Position numbers and translations under genes: made by a program
Shown here: positions 1 through 10,199 of the stretch, in pieces
Position numbering within the stretch: the first letter of the stretch is position 1
Layout: each line of letters opens with the position of its first letter
Source of the DNA: Pomphorhynchus laevis
Taxonomy: Eukaryota; Acanthocephala; Palaeacanthocephala; Echinorhynchida; Pomphorhynchidae
NCBI GenBank assembly: GCA_012934845.2
Contig: WNNJ02001433.1
Span: 1 to 64,000 of the forward strand
Direction: 5' to 3'
Length of the DNA stretch: 64,000 bases
Notes under the pieces: generated by a model
What the model saw: only the letters and a program-made list of their open reading frames with translations
Told to the model about the DNA's origin: nothing
Database searches by the model: none

Positions 1-703
1 TTTATATTAATAATAATTAATATAAATAATTAATAGCATTATACATAATGCTTATGCAAAGCGAAAAGTTTATTAAACGCGAAAATAACTTTCAATAATG
101 CAGAATCTGAGATTAAATACTCGTCATCATCCTGACAATCTTCAATGTAACAGCTAAAGTTTTAATTCAAAGAATACAGAAAATTTGGCAGGATGATATT
201 AAAATATACTCAAAACTATTCAAACTTATAAATCTAAAAATATTCAAATATTTATTTTGAATCTTAAGATATTTGTTTCAGATTGTTTGAAAAAGATCCA
301 AAATCCTAACAAAACAGATAATTTCAATTATTACAATTCTCATAATTACGACCAACCGATAGCTAAAAAATACAACAGTCCATTAATTGAATATCTGACA
401 TAACTACTAGATGCGGATGACATCGAATGTCTGACATCATAAAGAGATTGTCCTTAGAAAACAAATATAAACTAACAAATATAGAAATTATCCACTGATT
501 CGGTACCAGAATGCTGTCGTATTAATAGCGTCGCCTAATTTTGTTTAATTACCAGCTGAAATGCATTTAATGGTCAGTAAGTATGTGATAAACGTATTTT
601 GTTAAATATTTACAAAAAGCAACAAAGTAATTATCGAAGGGAATTAATTTGTGTAAAATTTAATTCGTACTTAAAGTTAAAGATCAAATTACACAATGCA
701 TAC
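1..703. other. AT-rich intron of the FUBP-like gene
   Basis: No open frame or conserved motif is visible on either strand, and no KH-type IIGxxG coding signature was found. By position it is the intron downstream of the 704-742 exon. Confidence 0.4.
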
Positions 704-742
704 CTTCAGGTTCATTTGCAAGCTTCTTTGCGTCTGGCTCCT
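704..742 (-). CDS. FUBP/KHSRP-like gene, coding exon 3 (partial gene)
   Basis: This 39-nt exon follows an acceptor (ttttttaag) and ends at a donor (GAAG|gtatgc). Joined in phase to the exon at 813-900 it reads EEPDAKKLANEPE and stays open. Human FUBP1, recalled from memory, has the similar acidic-then-DAKK stretch at the same place, after its KR-containing segment. The alternative acceptor two bases downstream would give an early stop, so this one is chosen. The KH domains that define the family are not in the window and should lie to the left. The match rests on about 60 residues, so the family call is good and the paralogue (FUBP1, FUBP3, KHSRP, Psi) is open. Confidence 0.72.
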
Positions 743-812
743 CTTAAAAAATCAAAACGCAATCAACCATAATATGAAGAGAGCAAAAACAGTTTAAAAA
801 TTATAAACATAC

Positions 813-900
813 CATCACCTGAATCAACGGCTGATCGTTTAGGTACCGTACTAAATGTGTCTGCTGGCTTGACTGGATTTTGGCTGAGTTTTGCGGCAAT
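813..900 (-). CDS. FUBP/KHSRP-like gene, coding exon 2
   Basis: This 88-nt exon begins after an AG acceptor (rc of ct at 901-902) and ends GATG|gtatg. It starts IAAKLSQNPVKPADTF and contains PKRSAVDSGD. Together with exon 1 it makes the N-terminal helix (FADALERAKQ-IAAKL) that is characteristic of far-upstream-element-binding proteins (FKDALQRARQ-IAAKI in human FUBP1, from memory). The helix is split by the intron exactly at Q|I. The intron to exon 3 is only 70 bp (743-812). The region is outside the KH repeats; in FUBP proteins it precedes the nucleic-acid-binding core used in transcription and splicing control. Confidence 0.78.
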
Positions 901-2002
901 CTAAAAATGGCGATTACACATTTTATTAAATATAAATTCCATCAAGTTTTTACCGTAATTTAAGTAAATTGTTTAATTGGGTTAATAATTTAACTTAGTT
1001 AATAATATTAATTAACTAAGTTAATTAAATTTTCTTAATTAAAGTTTATTAATATGTATAAAATGTACAATGCATATATATCATTTATTAATGACGACCT
1101 CTAAAAGAGACATTTATGTAATCGCTGACATATTTTAAGATGATATTTACAATTTTAAAACTACTTTTGATTAAATGTCCAATTAAATCTCAAACATTTT
1201 GATAACATTTTAGATAATTAAATGTAGACAACAAATGATAGGATTGTTACGCACTTGTGCGATTTCCCAGACTATATATGACAAGAAAAGTAATTCTAGA
1301 AGCAAACATAAAAGAAAATTAAAAAGAAGTAACATCATTGAATGGGTCAGCTAATGTGACTGATCAAAAACTAAACAGTGTATAAATTGAACTTATTTTA
1401 GATATTTTTAGCGATGAACATTTGTTTTGTGTTGACAACTTTTGTGATCTAGATTTTGTAATCATCAATTCTTGAGAACGATACGTCGAAACGTTGATAA
1501 AATATAAATTTACTTTTTTACCGGTTATAATAGTTTTACAAATATAAAGAAGAGTTTTTAAGGAATACAGTTAGGTGATTCTTACATGGATATATATAAC
1601 ATTATATATTATATTAAACAATATAATATTAATATATATCATCTATAATATTTATAAATTATGAATACACTTATAGGATACTAGTAGCGTATTAACAGAT
1701 ATTCTATGGTTGCCGGATCATCCAAGCTCTTTCTGTTACACAAATACCGCCTTTCATAAAAATACACAAAGTATTTTTGTTTCCGAAATTGACGATGCAT
1801 TAGCACGATTTTATGTATATCACGATTTACGGCATCAATTAAATAAATTCGGAACGTTGAAATGTAACCGAGATTAAAAAAAGTTGTCGAACACACATTA
1901 AAACTGATATCCAATACATTTTGGATACTAAATCATAGAAAAGTATACAAAGGATAATAAATAAATATATAAACGAAAAGTAGAAAATAATTAAATCTTT
2001 AC
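901..2002 (-). other. First coding intron of the FUBP-like gene, with a ribozyme-like relic
   Basis: AT-rich non-coding sequence between two well-supported exons. A plus-strand relic at 1471-1498 resembles the hammerhead found at Penelope 3' ends: a three-base stem II (ACG-ATA-CGT) is followed by CGAAACGTTG, and the core before it is degenerate (CTTGAGA). No Penelope coding remains beside it. Confidence 0.4.
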
Positions 2003-2062
2003 CTGTTTAGCTCTTTCAAGGGCATCAGCAAATGCTACATTAGGAGTTTGATTTGCACTCAT
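2003..2062 (-). CDS. FUBP/KHSRP-like gene, initiator exon
   Basis: Exactly 20 codons run from ATG (rc of 2060-2062), reading MSANQTPNVAFADALERAKQ, to a CAG|gtaaag donor at 2002/2001. Phase 0 continues into exon 2 at 900. The sequence directly before the ATG reads acgttttag, a good splice acceptor, so either a 5' UTR intron ends at the start codon or a spliced leader is added here. The upstream sequence is AT-rich and has no obvious promoter. This is the most credible host gene in the window. It is too short for a standard ORF search and was found by reading the minus strand for exon-donor pairs. Confidence 0.75.
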
Positions 2063-3180
2063 CTAAAACGTATGTTTTAATTTATAATTAATCAATTAAA
2101 TATATTTAAATTAATTATATTTTGTCCTAAACAATAAATTTTAACAAATAACAAAATCTTTATCTTAAAAATTTTAATTTATTAGTATAATTAATCAATT
2201 AAATATATTTAAATTAATTATATGCTCTCCTCAGGTCAATAATGACATGTCAGTAGAACCAATCAAATCACTAAACTAAGGTTACATATTTTGAACAATA
2301 TATAAATTCAAGAATAAATATTAAAAATGCAAGACGAGACTTGGAATGAACGACTATGCAGCTTATCCATAGTAGTCGCCTAAATTTGCAAATATTTAAA
2401 ACAGAAATTATTACCATTAAAATTTTGACTACCAACGCTGATTTTATTTGAAATCAGTAATGATTTCAAATCAATTTGCAAAATACAATGAGAAAGTCTT
2501 TCATTAAATCTAATTTCCAGTAAAGCAGATGAGTCGAGTTATCGTCAACCAGTCAAACACGGATCAAACGTGGATCAGAAGCTGATGAAGTCAACCAATA
2601 AAGAAATGCAGTGTATTGATGTTGTCTTATAGATAATAAGATTAAAGCAGTGTGCAGAATAAAAAAGTCATCAAAATTTCAATGATATTGAAACAGTATT
2701 TGAAAATGATTAATAGAATAAAGATTTGAGGTAATTGGAAAGAACCGCTGTGTTATCAGTTAGCAGGGCTACCTTTTAAAGTAAAAGATATTTAACAGCA
2801 GCAGAGCTTAATAAAAGTCATTAATATATTTCCTCTTATAAAATTTGATGATCTAGAGTCATATCTTATTCCTACAGAGAATATATTATTTAATATTTCA
2901 CCACAAAAAAATTGACGTTCAGGAGTTTAAATGTGTTTTTATAATATTCTGTCGATTTAAATATTAGATGATTTGTGATTCAATTTTTTGTTTTTCTTAT
3001 TGTCGCAAAACACAGGGAGGGTTATTATAAGCCATATTATTTATTCTGATTAAATTTGACTATATATTATATATAGTTAGGTGTTTGTATTTAAATGCTA
3101 TCCAGGATTCTAAATTGAAATTCGAGTATATATTATATATATTCGATATATAATTTGATAGACTGGACTTCGATTCACGA
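2063..3180. other. Non-coding region with an old interspersed repeat
   Basis: No gene is seen. A perfect 11-bp hairpin (2446-2456 with 2461-2471) is present. From about 2560 to 2900 there is a diverged copy of the R repeat described at 8600-8765. The part with GGATCAG-AGCTGATGA near 2565 also recurs near 36675. AT dinucleotide-like runs lie at 3060-3150. Confidence 0.4.
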
Positions 3181-3200
3181 CTTTCAGTCATCATGTCACT

Positions 3201-3271
3201 TTTAGACGACCAATGAGTACCCGGCAACATTCATCAATAGAATGAAGTACTCACTGGCCGTTTCGGTTGCC
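3201..3271 (-). ncRNA. Diverged third copy of the hammerhead-like pseudoknot motif
   Basis: Read on the minus strand, this segment aligns with the two motifs at 4800-4867 and 5154-5225. The order is GGCAACC, GAAA, a long helix strand, TTGATGA, GTTGCC, the other helix strand, then CGTC. Stem II changes compensatorily (GGCAGCC/GGCTGCC elsewhere, GGCAAC/GTTGCC here). The inner helix is rebuilt as an almost continuous 15-bp helix with two G-U pairs. It lies just before the Penelope RT in inverted orientation relative to the copies after it. Confidence 0.5.
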
Positions 3272-3300
3272 TGTGTGACATTGTAAGAAATCCTGGACCG

Positions 3301-4440
3301 TTGAATCCAGGAACAGCGATGGGCACACCATGTGCTTCGACTTATGCAATTTTATTTATGTCAATATATGAGCAACAATGGATAGAAAAAAGCTTAGTGA
3401 AACCACTACCATTCCTTAGATATATAGATGATATATTTGTAATTATCGAGGGAGAACCGAGTAAGTTTTCCAATTTCATGAGTGCAGTTAATGATATTGG
3501 CCCTCTTAAATTCACACATACTTATGGGAGCAGTGTTGATTTCTTGGATGTAACAATATATCAGAAAGACGGTAAACTATTAACCAAATTTTTCTCCAAG
3601 AAAACCTCTAAACCGGTATATCTACACGCGGGTAGCGGACATGATAAATCTACCAAAAGAGTTATGATTTATAGTGAAGCGTTAAGAAGGATTTGTAAAC
3701 TAGACGTAGATTTTAAGGAATCCATTCGGAATTTAACATCATCTCTAATAGACAGGGGATATACACGCCGTCAAATATACAATCACGTAAAACACGTACG
3801 TAAATTGAGTCAAAAACAGGCTTAAGAGATTACAAAAAAGACAAATTCCATCCAGGAATAATTCTACCGTACCACCCCAAATTAAAAAATCTTAGAAAGG
3901 ACATAAAAAGTATTAAAAATTCATTACAAGAGATTTAGATATAGAAAAGCAAATCAATGAAAGAAAAGTAGTTTTGAAACCTACAAATAAACTAAAATCC
4001 ATGCTGGTCAAGTCTCATCTATCTACATCTAACCATGTGAGTCGTAAGAATACCTGTCAACCTTGTAAAAAACCACGTTGTAAAACACGTGAAAGTGTTC
4101 CAATTGTAGATATGTATGAAAGTACATACAAAAATAAACAGTACAAGTTAAACAGCTCAACAAACTGTTGCAGTATACATATCATATATGTTGCAACGTG
4201 TAAAACATGTCAAATATGTAGGTGAAAGGAAACGCTCGTTAAATTTAAGAAACAATAATCGGCGCGCCGACTTAAAATCAAAACGACCAACCGACTGCGC
4301 AGTCAAACATTTGTTAACAAACGAACAATGTTAATTTGAATATACGGTTGTAGCCGACAACATTGTGGATGATATAGAAAGGAAAAAAATGAAAATGAGA
4401 ATTTGTAGAGAAATCGCGAGTAATTCACCATACGGTCTAA
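3301..4440 (+). mobile_element. Penelope-like element, broken RT-endonuclease portion
   Basis: The first frame (to 3825) carries late reverse-transcriptase motifs of Penelope elements: GTAMGTPCAS with a following M, then RYIDDIF with the catalytic DD, and FLDVTI. The next frame (3974-4225) has the linker cysteine cluster CQPCKKPRCK and the start of a GIY-YIG endonuclease (HIIYVATC). This continues past 4225 as a YVGE-RKRSLNLR block with CAVKH and ends near YGLNED. The N-terminal half is missing and the copy is broken in a few places. Flanking repeats in inverted orientation (3201-3271 and 4667-5267) suggest what remains of its terminal repeats. It looks old. Confidence 0.85.
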
Positions 4441-4520
4441 ATGAAGATCATGTTTATATTTGGAGAGACATAACCTAGACTTTTGATTTTTTGCTTACTT
4501 TTGAAATTGTTATCTTATTT

Positions 4521-4552
4521 TTAGATTGAAAAAGCCTTCGGGCGAAACGTCA
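4521..4552 (+). other. Degenerate hammerhead at the 3' end of the Penelope copy
   Basis: A stem-loop GCC-TTCG-GGC is followed at once by GAAACGTC, the 3' half of the minimal hammerheads described for Penelope-like elements. The 5' core (expected CUGAUGA) is decayed to ATTGAAA. It sits about 80 bases after the endonuclease remnant, where such motifs are expected. Confidence 0.45.
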
Positions 4553-4799
4553 TTATTGCTTTTGCTTACCAGTATCCTATTATAATTATATATTATACTG
4601 TATTCGTTCTAATGGATCCTGGACAACGGTCTCTGTTAATCACATTATATATACAGTCATATATATACAGTCAAGCATCCGAAAGTTTGGTCCTCTGGTT
4701 GTTAATGATGGTCTGCATTGCAAATTGTAGGATTTAAGAGCTAACGCCACCAACAATTTAAGCTAGATGTCGGAAATGCATTTTCACAATGTCACAGAG

Positions 4800-4867
4800 G
4801 CAGCCGAAACGGATTGTGATAGTTCATCTTACTGACGATAGCTGCCGGCTATCACATGACCGTCTAG
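4800..4867 (+). ncRNA. Hammerhead-like pseudoknot motif, copy 1
   Basis: Boxes in order: GGCAGCC (4800-4806), GAAA (4807-4810), CGG, TGTGATAG, CTTA, CTGACGA (4833-4839), AGCTGCC (4841-4847), CTATCACA, CCGTC (4861-4865), TAGGA. GAAA and CUGANGA are the two conserved hammerhead boxes. Stem II is six pairs plus one mismatch in this copy. The helix strands interleave, so this is not a linear hammerhead. Confidence 0.45.
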
Positions 4868-5153
4868 GAGTGACGAGAGTTTGCAGGCTGAAGAATATGC
4901 TCGATTCAAACATTCACACAAACATATGGAAAGAATTGCTAATCGCAATCTCGAGCAATACCGATTCAAACGAAACTCTAATTACATAGAAAGAATTGAT
5001 CCACTCAATCTCGGTTTCTTACAGTCAAGCATCCGAAAGTTTGGTCCTCTGGTTGTTAATGATGGTCTGCATTGCAAATTGTAGGATTTAAGAGCTAACG
5101 CCACAAAACAATTTAAGCTAGATGTCGGAAATGCATTTTCACAATGTCACAAA

Positions 5154-5225
5154 GGCAGCCGAAACGGCGTGTGATAGTTCATCCTACTGACGATGGCTGC
5201 CGGCTATCACATGACCGTCTAGGAG
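5154..5225 (+). ncRNA. Hammerhead-like pseudoknot motif, copy 2
   Basis: Best-preserved copy. GGCAGCC (5154-5160) pairs perfectly with GGCTGCC (5195-5201), bringing GAAA (5161-5164) next to CTGACGA (5187-5193) as in a hammerhead stem II. ACGG (5164-5167) pairs with CCGT (5215-5218) as stem III, C5219 is in the cleavage position, and TAGGA (5220-5224) pairs with TCCTA (5182-5186) as stem I. GTGATAG (5171-5177) also pairs with CTATCAC (5204-5210). All parts of a hammerhead are present but in a permuted, pseudoknotted order. Confidence 0.5.
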
Positions 5226-5478
5226 TGACGAAAGTTTGCAGGCTAAAGAATATGCTCGATTCAAACACTTATATATATAATTTGTTCTTACACCTGTCCT
5301 GGGACACTCACTGGTGTACTCATAAATATATCACTATGTTTTCCTCATGAAGAGGCATAAATACCAGGCAGCATTCTATATATCCTCATCAGACTAAGAA
5401 ATAGAACAGGATTATTCTTGCATTATTCAAAGTCGCTACGTATGCCCAGTCATCCTATGTGTGACGACAAACTTCACA

Positions 5479-5520
5479 ACGGTATACGCGTTTCGCTCTA
5501 ACGGAGCTCATCAGTACCGT
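5479..5520 (-). ncRNA. Complete minimal type I hammerhead ribozyme
   Basis: Minus strand, 42 nt. Stem I is ACGGTA/TACCGT (six perfect pairs) and the core is CTGATGA. Stem II is GCTC/GAGC with loop CGTTA, followed by GAAA. Stem III is AC/GT with a two-base loop, and the cleavage nucleotide is A (GUA) at 5485, with cleavage predicted between 5485 and 5484. All invariant core positions are present. A very short stem III is what is known for Penelope and retrozyme hammerheads, which act as dimers. Confidence 0.8.
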
Positions 5521-5916
5521 GACTTCTATAATCATCTATAGGCACCTTAACACACGCTTAAACAGTTTAAAGCTCGAAAAACAGAACTACACTTAATCTG
5601 AATCATCGAAGGGAATTTAGCATAAGCTCTGTGCATGGCAGTGACTATTACAGGTTAACCATGCATCATGCACTAAATTCTTTTTAATAGAAATGCTGTT
5701 TAACAGGGACACTTAAAATGTATATATAAAAATGTATATATATATAAATGTATACACTTAAATGTATATATATACTATATTATATACTCGAAATACCCAC
5801 TATATATATTCTCATCAGACCATATTCTAATGATTCAGATTAAGGGCAGTTCTGTTTTTCGAGCTTTAAACACTGTTTAAGCGTGTGCTAATGTGCCTAT
5901 GGATGATTATTAAAGT

Positions 5917-5957
5917 CGGGTACTGGTGTACTCCGTTAGAGCGAAACGCGTTTATCG
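5917..5957 (+). other. Decayed hammerhead in the right arm of the inverted repeat
   Basis: Plus-strand counterpart of the ribozyme at 5479-5520. The stem II hairpin CTC-CGTTA-GAG and GAAACGCG are kept, but the catalytic box reads CTGGTGT and stem I is weak, so it should be inactive. Confidence 0.6.
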
Positions 5958-6156
5958 TTGTTGAAGTTAGTCGTCACACATAGGATGACTGGGTATAAGT
6001 AGCAACTTTGAATATTGCAAGAGTAATTATGTTCTATTTCTTGGTATGATGAGTATGTATAGAATGCTGCCTGGTGTTTATGCCTCCTCACGAGGAAAAC
6101 ATAAGATTATACTGATGGAGCTGATGATCGAAGTCTACTATTTCGCAGCAACTATT

Positions 6157-8020
6157 ATTATTAAATACAACAGCAGCAAAAGAGGGTAGAGCTCGTATAG
6201 GCTGGGTACAGGGTAAAAACAAATATCAATGAAAATCCGATTGTTCTAAGTTAGTGCATTCTTCACACCTTTCTTGAAGGACAAAATACCCGAGGCCAAA
6301 ACAACTTGACTTGGTAGTTTATTCCAGCTTTTCTACGTTCCGTTGACAATTGTGTAAAATCTTCTTCGTGGACGAATGTGGGTCTTTAACGTGAGGTGAT
6401 GTCCCCTCAATCTGTTAAATTTTGAAGTTCGAACAGTTTACGACAAACATTTTCCCTCTGCTATTTTTGAACATTAAGCGTTGTCCACACAAACATTTAA
6501 TCATATGACTTTAAAGATTTCTTCACTGTGCTCACACCAAGTGCGTGGAGTCGAAAAATGAATGAGAGCTTGCGTTGGGTGGGTACAAGATGTGTGGCCT
6601 TACGTAATATGGATTTGTACAGGTTCATCTTTGTCGTAGTTTGAGGGTGGCAGGTAGGTAAAGCGTATCTCATTAAAGATAAGACAAAAGCATTGTAAAT
6701 TAACTTAAAACTAAACGAGTCAAGCTGACAAATTGTCCGTCTAATTACTCCTAAATTCGACGGCATTTAGCAACTGTGTAACTGGTATGTGGGATGGTCG
6801 ATAAGCTTCTATTTACGATCACTCCAAGGTCTTGAAATTGGGGAACTGTTTCAATTTCTCTTCCGTCAATGGTATATGACGAATTAATGTGTAGATGTCC
6901 GATGCGCATATATATTTTGACTTATCGGGGTTTAATACCAGTCCCCGTTGATTACACCATACCTTAATATTATCAATGTCTCTCTGAAGTATCATTAAAT
7001 CTCGGCTATCGATTATTGGTCGCCAAATTTTCAAGTCATCGGCATATAAACCACATGGACTCGAAATAGCTGTAGTAAGCTCGTTGATGTAAATAATGAA
7101 TAGCAATGGACTAAGTACCGATCCCTGAGAAACACCGCGTCCAGGAGTTCTTGTCTTTGACATATGTTTATTGGCCAATACAGTAATCTTCCGATTTTTA
7201 AGGAAGGAGTTAATCCAATTTAGGAGGGTTCCTCTGATGCCGTACTGTTCCAGCGTAATAAGGAGAATATCATAGTATATCCGATCAAATGCTTTGCTGA
7301 GGTCGAAAAACAAAACATCAACACTAACTCCAGCCTCGGCATATCTGGTCCAATCCCTTCTCGCAAGTACGAGGTTTGTGACAGTAGATCTTCCTGGGCG
7401 GAAACCATGCTTGTTGTCGCAGAGTACTTAGTTCCCTTCTAGGTGCCCGATGATTCGTTTAAAAAGCAGTTTCTCTAGCACTTTACAAGCAACGCAGGTA
7501 AGGCTTATTGGCCGATAGTTGCTTGCTAGATTACGATCGCCTTTTTTGTAAAGAGGTCGGATTATAGAACATTTCCAATCTGATGGTATACAGCCTGTTG
7601 ACAAGGAGTAATCGAATATGGTGTGTAAAGGTTCATATATTACTGGTGCAAGTTCTCGAAGAAGAATTGGATGAATATTGTCTGGTCCTGCCGCAATTGA
7701 TCGTGGTAGCTTTAGAAGTTCGTTAAGTACCTCAAATTTATCAAATGGAGTAAATTCTTAACACGGATATTGAGCTGTGGAGACTCGGGGGCAATACTGA
7801 CAGGTAGGACTTTCTAGCGTGAATTGATCCAGGAAAATATTTGCAATTGCTTTGTCATCAAATGTGAGCTCACCGGTTTCCATAAATATAGAGTTGATCT
7901 CAGGCGTAGTTGATTTAAATGAGCTGATATGTTTGAACAATTTACTGGGATATCTTTTTGATAATCGACAAAGATTGGAAACGAAACACCTGCGTTTCTG
8001 ACGTTTGGATTCAAATTGAA
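6157..8020 (-). mobile_element. CR1-like LINE (F3), 5'-truncated, broken RT
   Basis: Minus-strand remnants run from the linker before the RT (about 8014-7758, with the stretch SSFKSTTPEINSIFMETGEL) through RT. RT motifs include FFDLSKAFDRI, then GVSQGSVLSPLLFIIYI and the catalytic YADDLKIW near 7025-7050, and LNPDKSKY. The C-terminal region (6497-6766) ends near 6497. Several frame changes separate the pieces. The 3' end shows a GAGCTC-type hairpin and an AATAATAAT tail at about 6157-6175. Endonuclease and ORF1 are absent. Confidence 0.85.
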
Positions 8021-8765
8021 ATAAAGATTAAAAATAAAACTTAAAATATAAAAACATTCAATAGTTTAAATTTTTAACTGATTTTGAAAAAAAACAATAT
8101 CATTACAAATTATGGCTATTCCTAAAAATTTGGGGTAACCATATTATAGAAATATATTAAAATAACCAAATATGATTATTCCATGAAATTTCATTATTTA
8201 CGTTTAATATTCAATAGAATGAATTAATATGCAAAAATATGATTTTTGAAAATTTATGTCATCTTTAAGATATAAATTAATAGCAGTTTTAATCATGCAA
8301 AATTTATTCAGGTAGCCTTATTCTTAATTAAACTTCTAACACATGTTATCCAGTTTCGGCTCATATTCATCAACCCAACATAGCAGCTAGACAAATGCAT
8401 GCTAATGACGTATTTCCTCTGATGAAATTTGATTATCCAGTGTATATTATTCTAATACAAAGTATATTATTTATTATCCATAAAAATTGTCCGATTAAGA
8501 TTTAAAATTTATTTTTAATGTTATTGTGTCATTTATTTATTTTACTATTTTATATTTGATGATATTCTTAAAGTATAAAATATGTATATAAGTTTATCGT
8601 AGATTTAAATAATAAACGTTTTATCAGAATAAGGATTAGAGGTTATCAGGAGGAACTGCTATGCTATCAGGTTTCGGCAACTAACTTCTCTACCCAACAT
8701 AGCAGCGAGGCCAAATACATGCTAATGGTGTATTTCCTCTGATAAAACTATCTAGTATCTTATCC
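8021..8765 (+). repeat. R repeat, partial tandem copies
   Basis: No coding potential. At 8340-8480 and 8600-8765 there are copies of an interspersed repeat whose head reads like GGAGGAACTGCTATG, then CATAGCAGC, then TACATGCTAATG, ending in taatacaaag and an AT-rich tail. Other copies lie at about 2560-2900, 13192-13930, 17140-17310 (minus), 19650-19770 (minus) and, more diverged, 36660-36830. No terminal inverted repeats or tRNA promoter boxes are evident, so the class (MITE or SINE-like) is open. Confidence 0.6.
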
Positions 8766-8910
8766 TAATACATTCCAGATTAAGAAACCAGAATTTATAA
8801 GAAACCAAAATTTAAAAAATTTTGGTTTCTAATAAACATACATTCCAGATTATTCCTGTCAGTTCCGCTAGCTACGCTCGCGGATTGAGCTCAATCTATC
8901 GACAAAAGGT

Positions 8911-10199
8911 CATGCCTAAAACAGCGCGATCTCAGATCCCTGTTCCTGATCAAGAATCTTCCACATCGGAATGCAATGATGGTTATACCAGCTTTGAAGT
9001 TGGATGCGATTCCAAAGATTGCGATGTATGGACACTTGTTCGTGTTAAAATATCCGACCACTCGGTGTATAAACGTAAACATTTCACTTGCGGTTTTTGT
9101 ACATCAGTACGACTACCACATTTATCCTGCTTATCTACTCCTGTATCACACACGACCACTCAGACCAATGCTGTTTTAGATGTTCCCTCGCATCAACACC
9201 TGACTTCGCATCATATAATCCCATTATTGAACCTACTCTCTCACACACTCCTCGTTCAACTACGTACCAAACTTCCATTAATCTTTCTCATTCTAACAAT
9301 GCTAACGGTAAAGCTTTTCATCTCGTACCTCCTCTTTCCTATTCCTCCCCCAATCTAAATAAATCTCAAACTTCTTTATTTTTCTCACGTACTCCTTACT
9401 CGACCTCTCCTGTATCACCTCTCAATAATTTACACCCTTCCATCAAAATCATTTCCAGTAACATTTCCGATCAACTGATTCAACACTCCATTCCTGTCAC
9501 TCATGCCCCAACCTATTTTAATTCTCCTTACTCTACCTCCCACGTAACACTTCCAAATAATTTACATTCTTCATTTAAAATCATATCCAGTCACATCTCT
9601 GATCAACCGATTCAACACCCCGCTCCTGTCACACTTGCTCCAACCAATATTAATTCTTTATCAAGCACCCCTGTCATTTCCACTTCTATCTGCTCATCTA
9701 CCTCGACTCCAACCAGCTCTGTCCGTCCACCACTTCCACGAAATCGTTTTCCTTCGCGCGATCGCTGTATAATCATATCAAACTTAAAGCTTTCCGAATC
9801 TGCTTCTCCACAATCTCGCCTCGATGATGATGTATCTGCTTTCAGGTCTATCCTAGCAACCATTCTTCCTGATGATAACCCATCACTCTTCAATAATATC
9901 GCTCCTGTATCCTTTATTCGTTAAAACAAATCCACTAAATCAAATCATCTCAGTCCTCCACTCTTAAAAATCGTTTTCCGACATAGTTCACATGCCCCTT
10001 CGGTACTCTCCCAACGTTTTAAACTTCTTACCACTTCATCTACTTGCCGTATCTTTCCTGACCGCTCCCCTTCTGATATTGCCCAGCTCAATTTAGCTCG
10101 CATTGAAAAACATCGACGTGAAACAAACTGCTAGTCATCCTTATCTATACGTAAAATCAACGGAAATTTTCACGTTCTTCACACAAGGCCAAAAATTCG
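8911..10199 (+). pseudogene. F1a LINE ORF1 (PHD-like zinc finger protein), broken
   Basis: The first part starts at the ATG MPKTARSQ and contains a zinc motif C-x4-C-x2-W followed by CGFC (residues about 30-60), the PHD-like finger typical of CR1-type ORF1 proteins. The frame then changes near 9110-9140. The second part (to 9924) is Ser/Thr/Pro-rich and leads to RDRCIIISNLKLSES, an RRM-like start. A stop at 9922-9924 and another before 10140 interrupt the rest of the C-terminal domain, which in the sister copy runs into the start of ORF2. ORF1 proteins bind the LINE RNA. Confidence 0.7.

Larger units (their letters stand above)
4667..5267 (+). repeat. Tandem 354-bp repeat, two units (second partial)
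   Basis: The sequence starting tcaagcatccgaaagtttgg at 4671 recurs at 5025, and the match continues with few differences for about 240 bases. The second unit breaks off near 5267. Each unit contains the structured motif listed separately. The weak 66-68 aa frames over these units are probably not genes, since the differences do not favour synonymous positions. The tandem form recalls hammerhead-bearing satellites such as those of schistosomes and newts. Confidence 0.8.
5336..6103. repeat. Large inverted repeat with hammerhead ribozymes in its arms
   Basis: The left arm (5336-5606) and the reverse complement of the right arm (5830-6103) match over about 270 bases with moderate divergence. Shared blocks include the outer tatgttttcctc, the ribozyme, and the inner atgattcagatt. 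The 220-bp spacer is partly ATGTATAT repeats. No transposase or RT frame lies inside. It could be two head-to-head copies of a small ribozyme-bearing retroelement (retrozyme or Penelope terminal repeat) or one foldback element. Confidence 0.75.

Noticed and set aside
1681-1914. Minus-strand 77-residue frame as a gene
   Set aside because: AT-driven composition, lies in an intron, no motif or splice context.
4789-5350. The 66-68 residue frames beginning MSQRQPKR as a small duplicated gene
   Set aside because: The frames lie over the structured repeat; changes follow base pairing rather than codon positions, and the frames end at different points.
8640-8700. GGCCGAAACCTGATAGC (minus strand) of the R repeat as a hammerhead core
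   Set aside because: The boxes are adjacent with no room for the stems, and the catalytic box lacks GA at its end.
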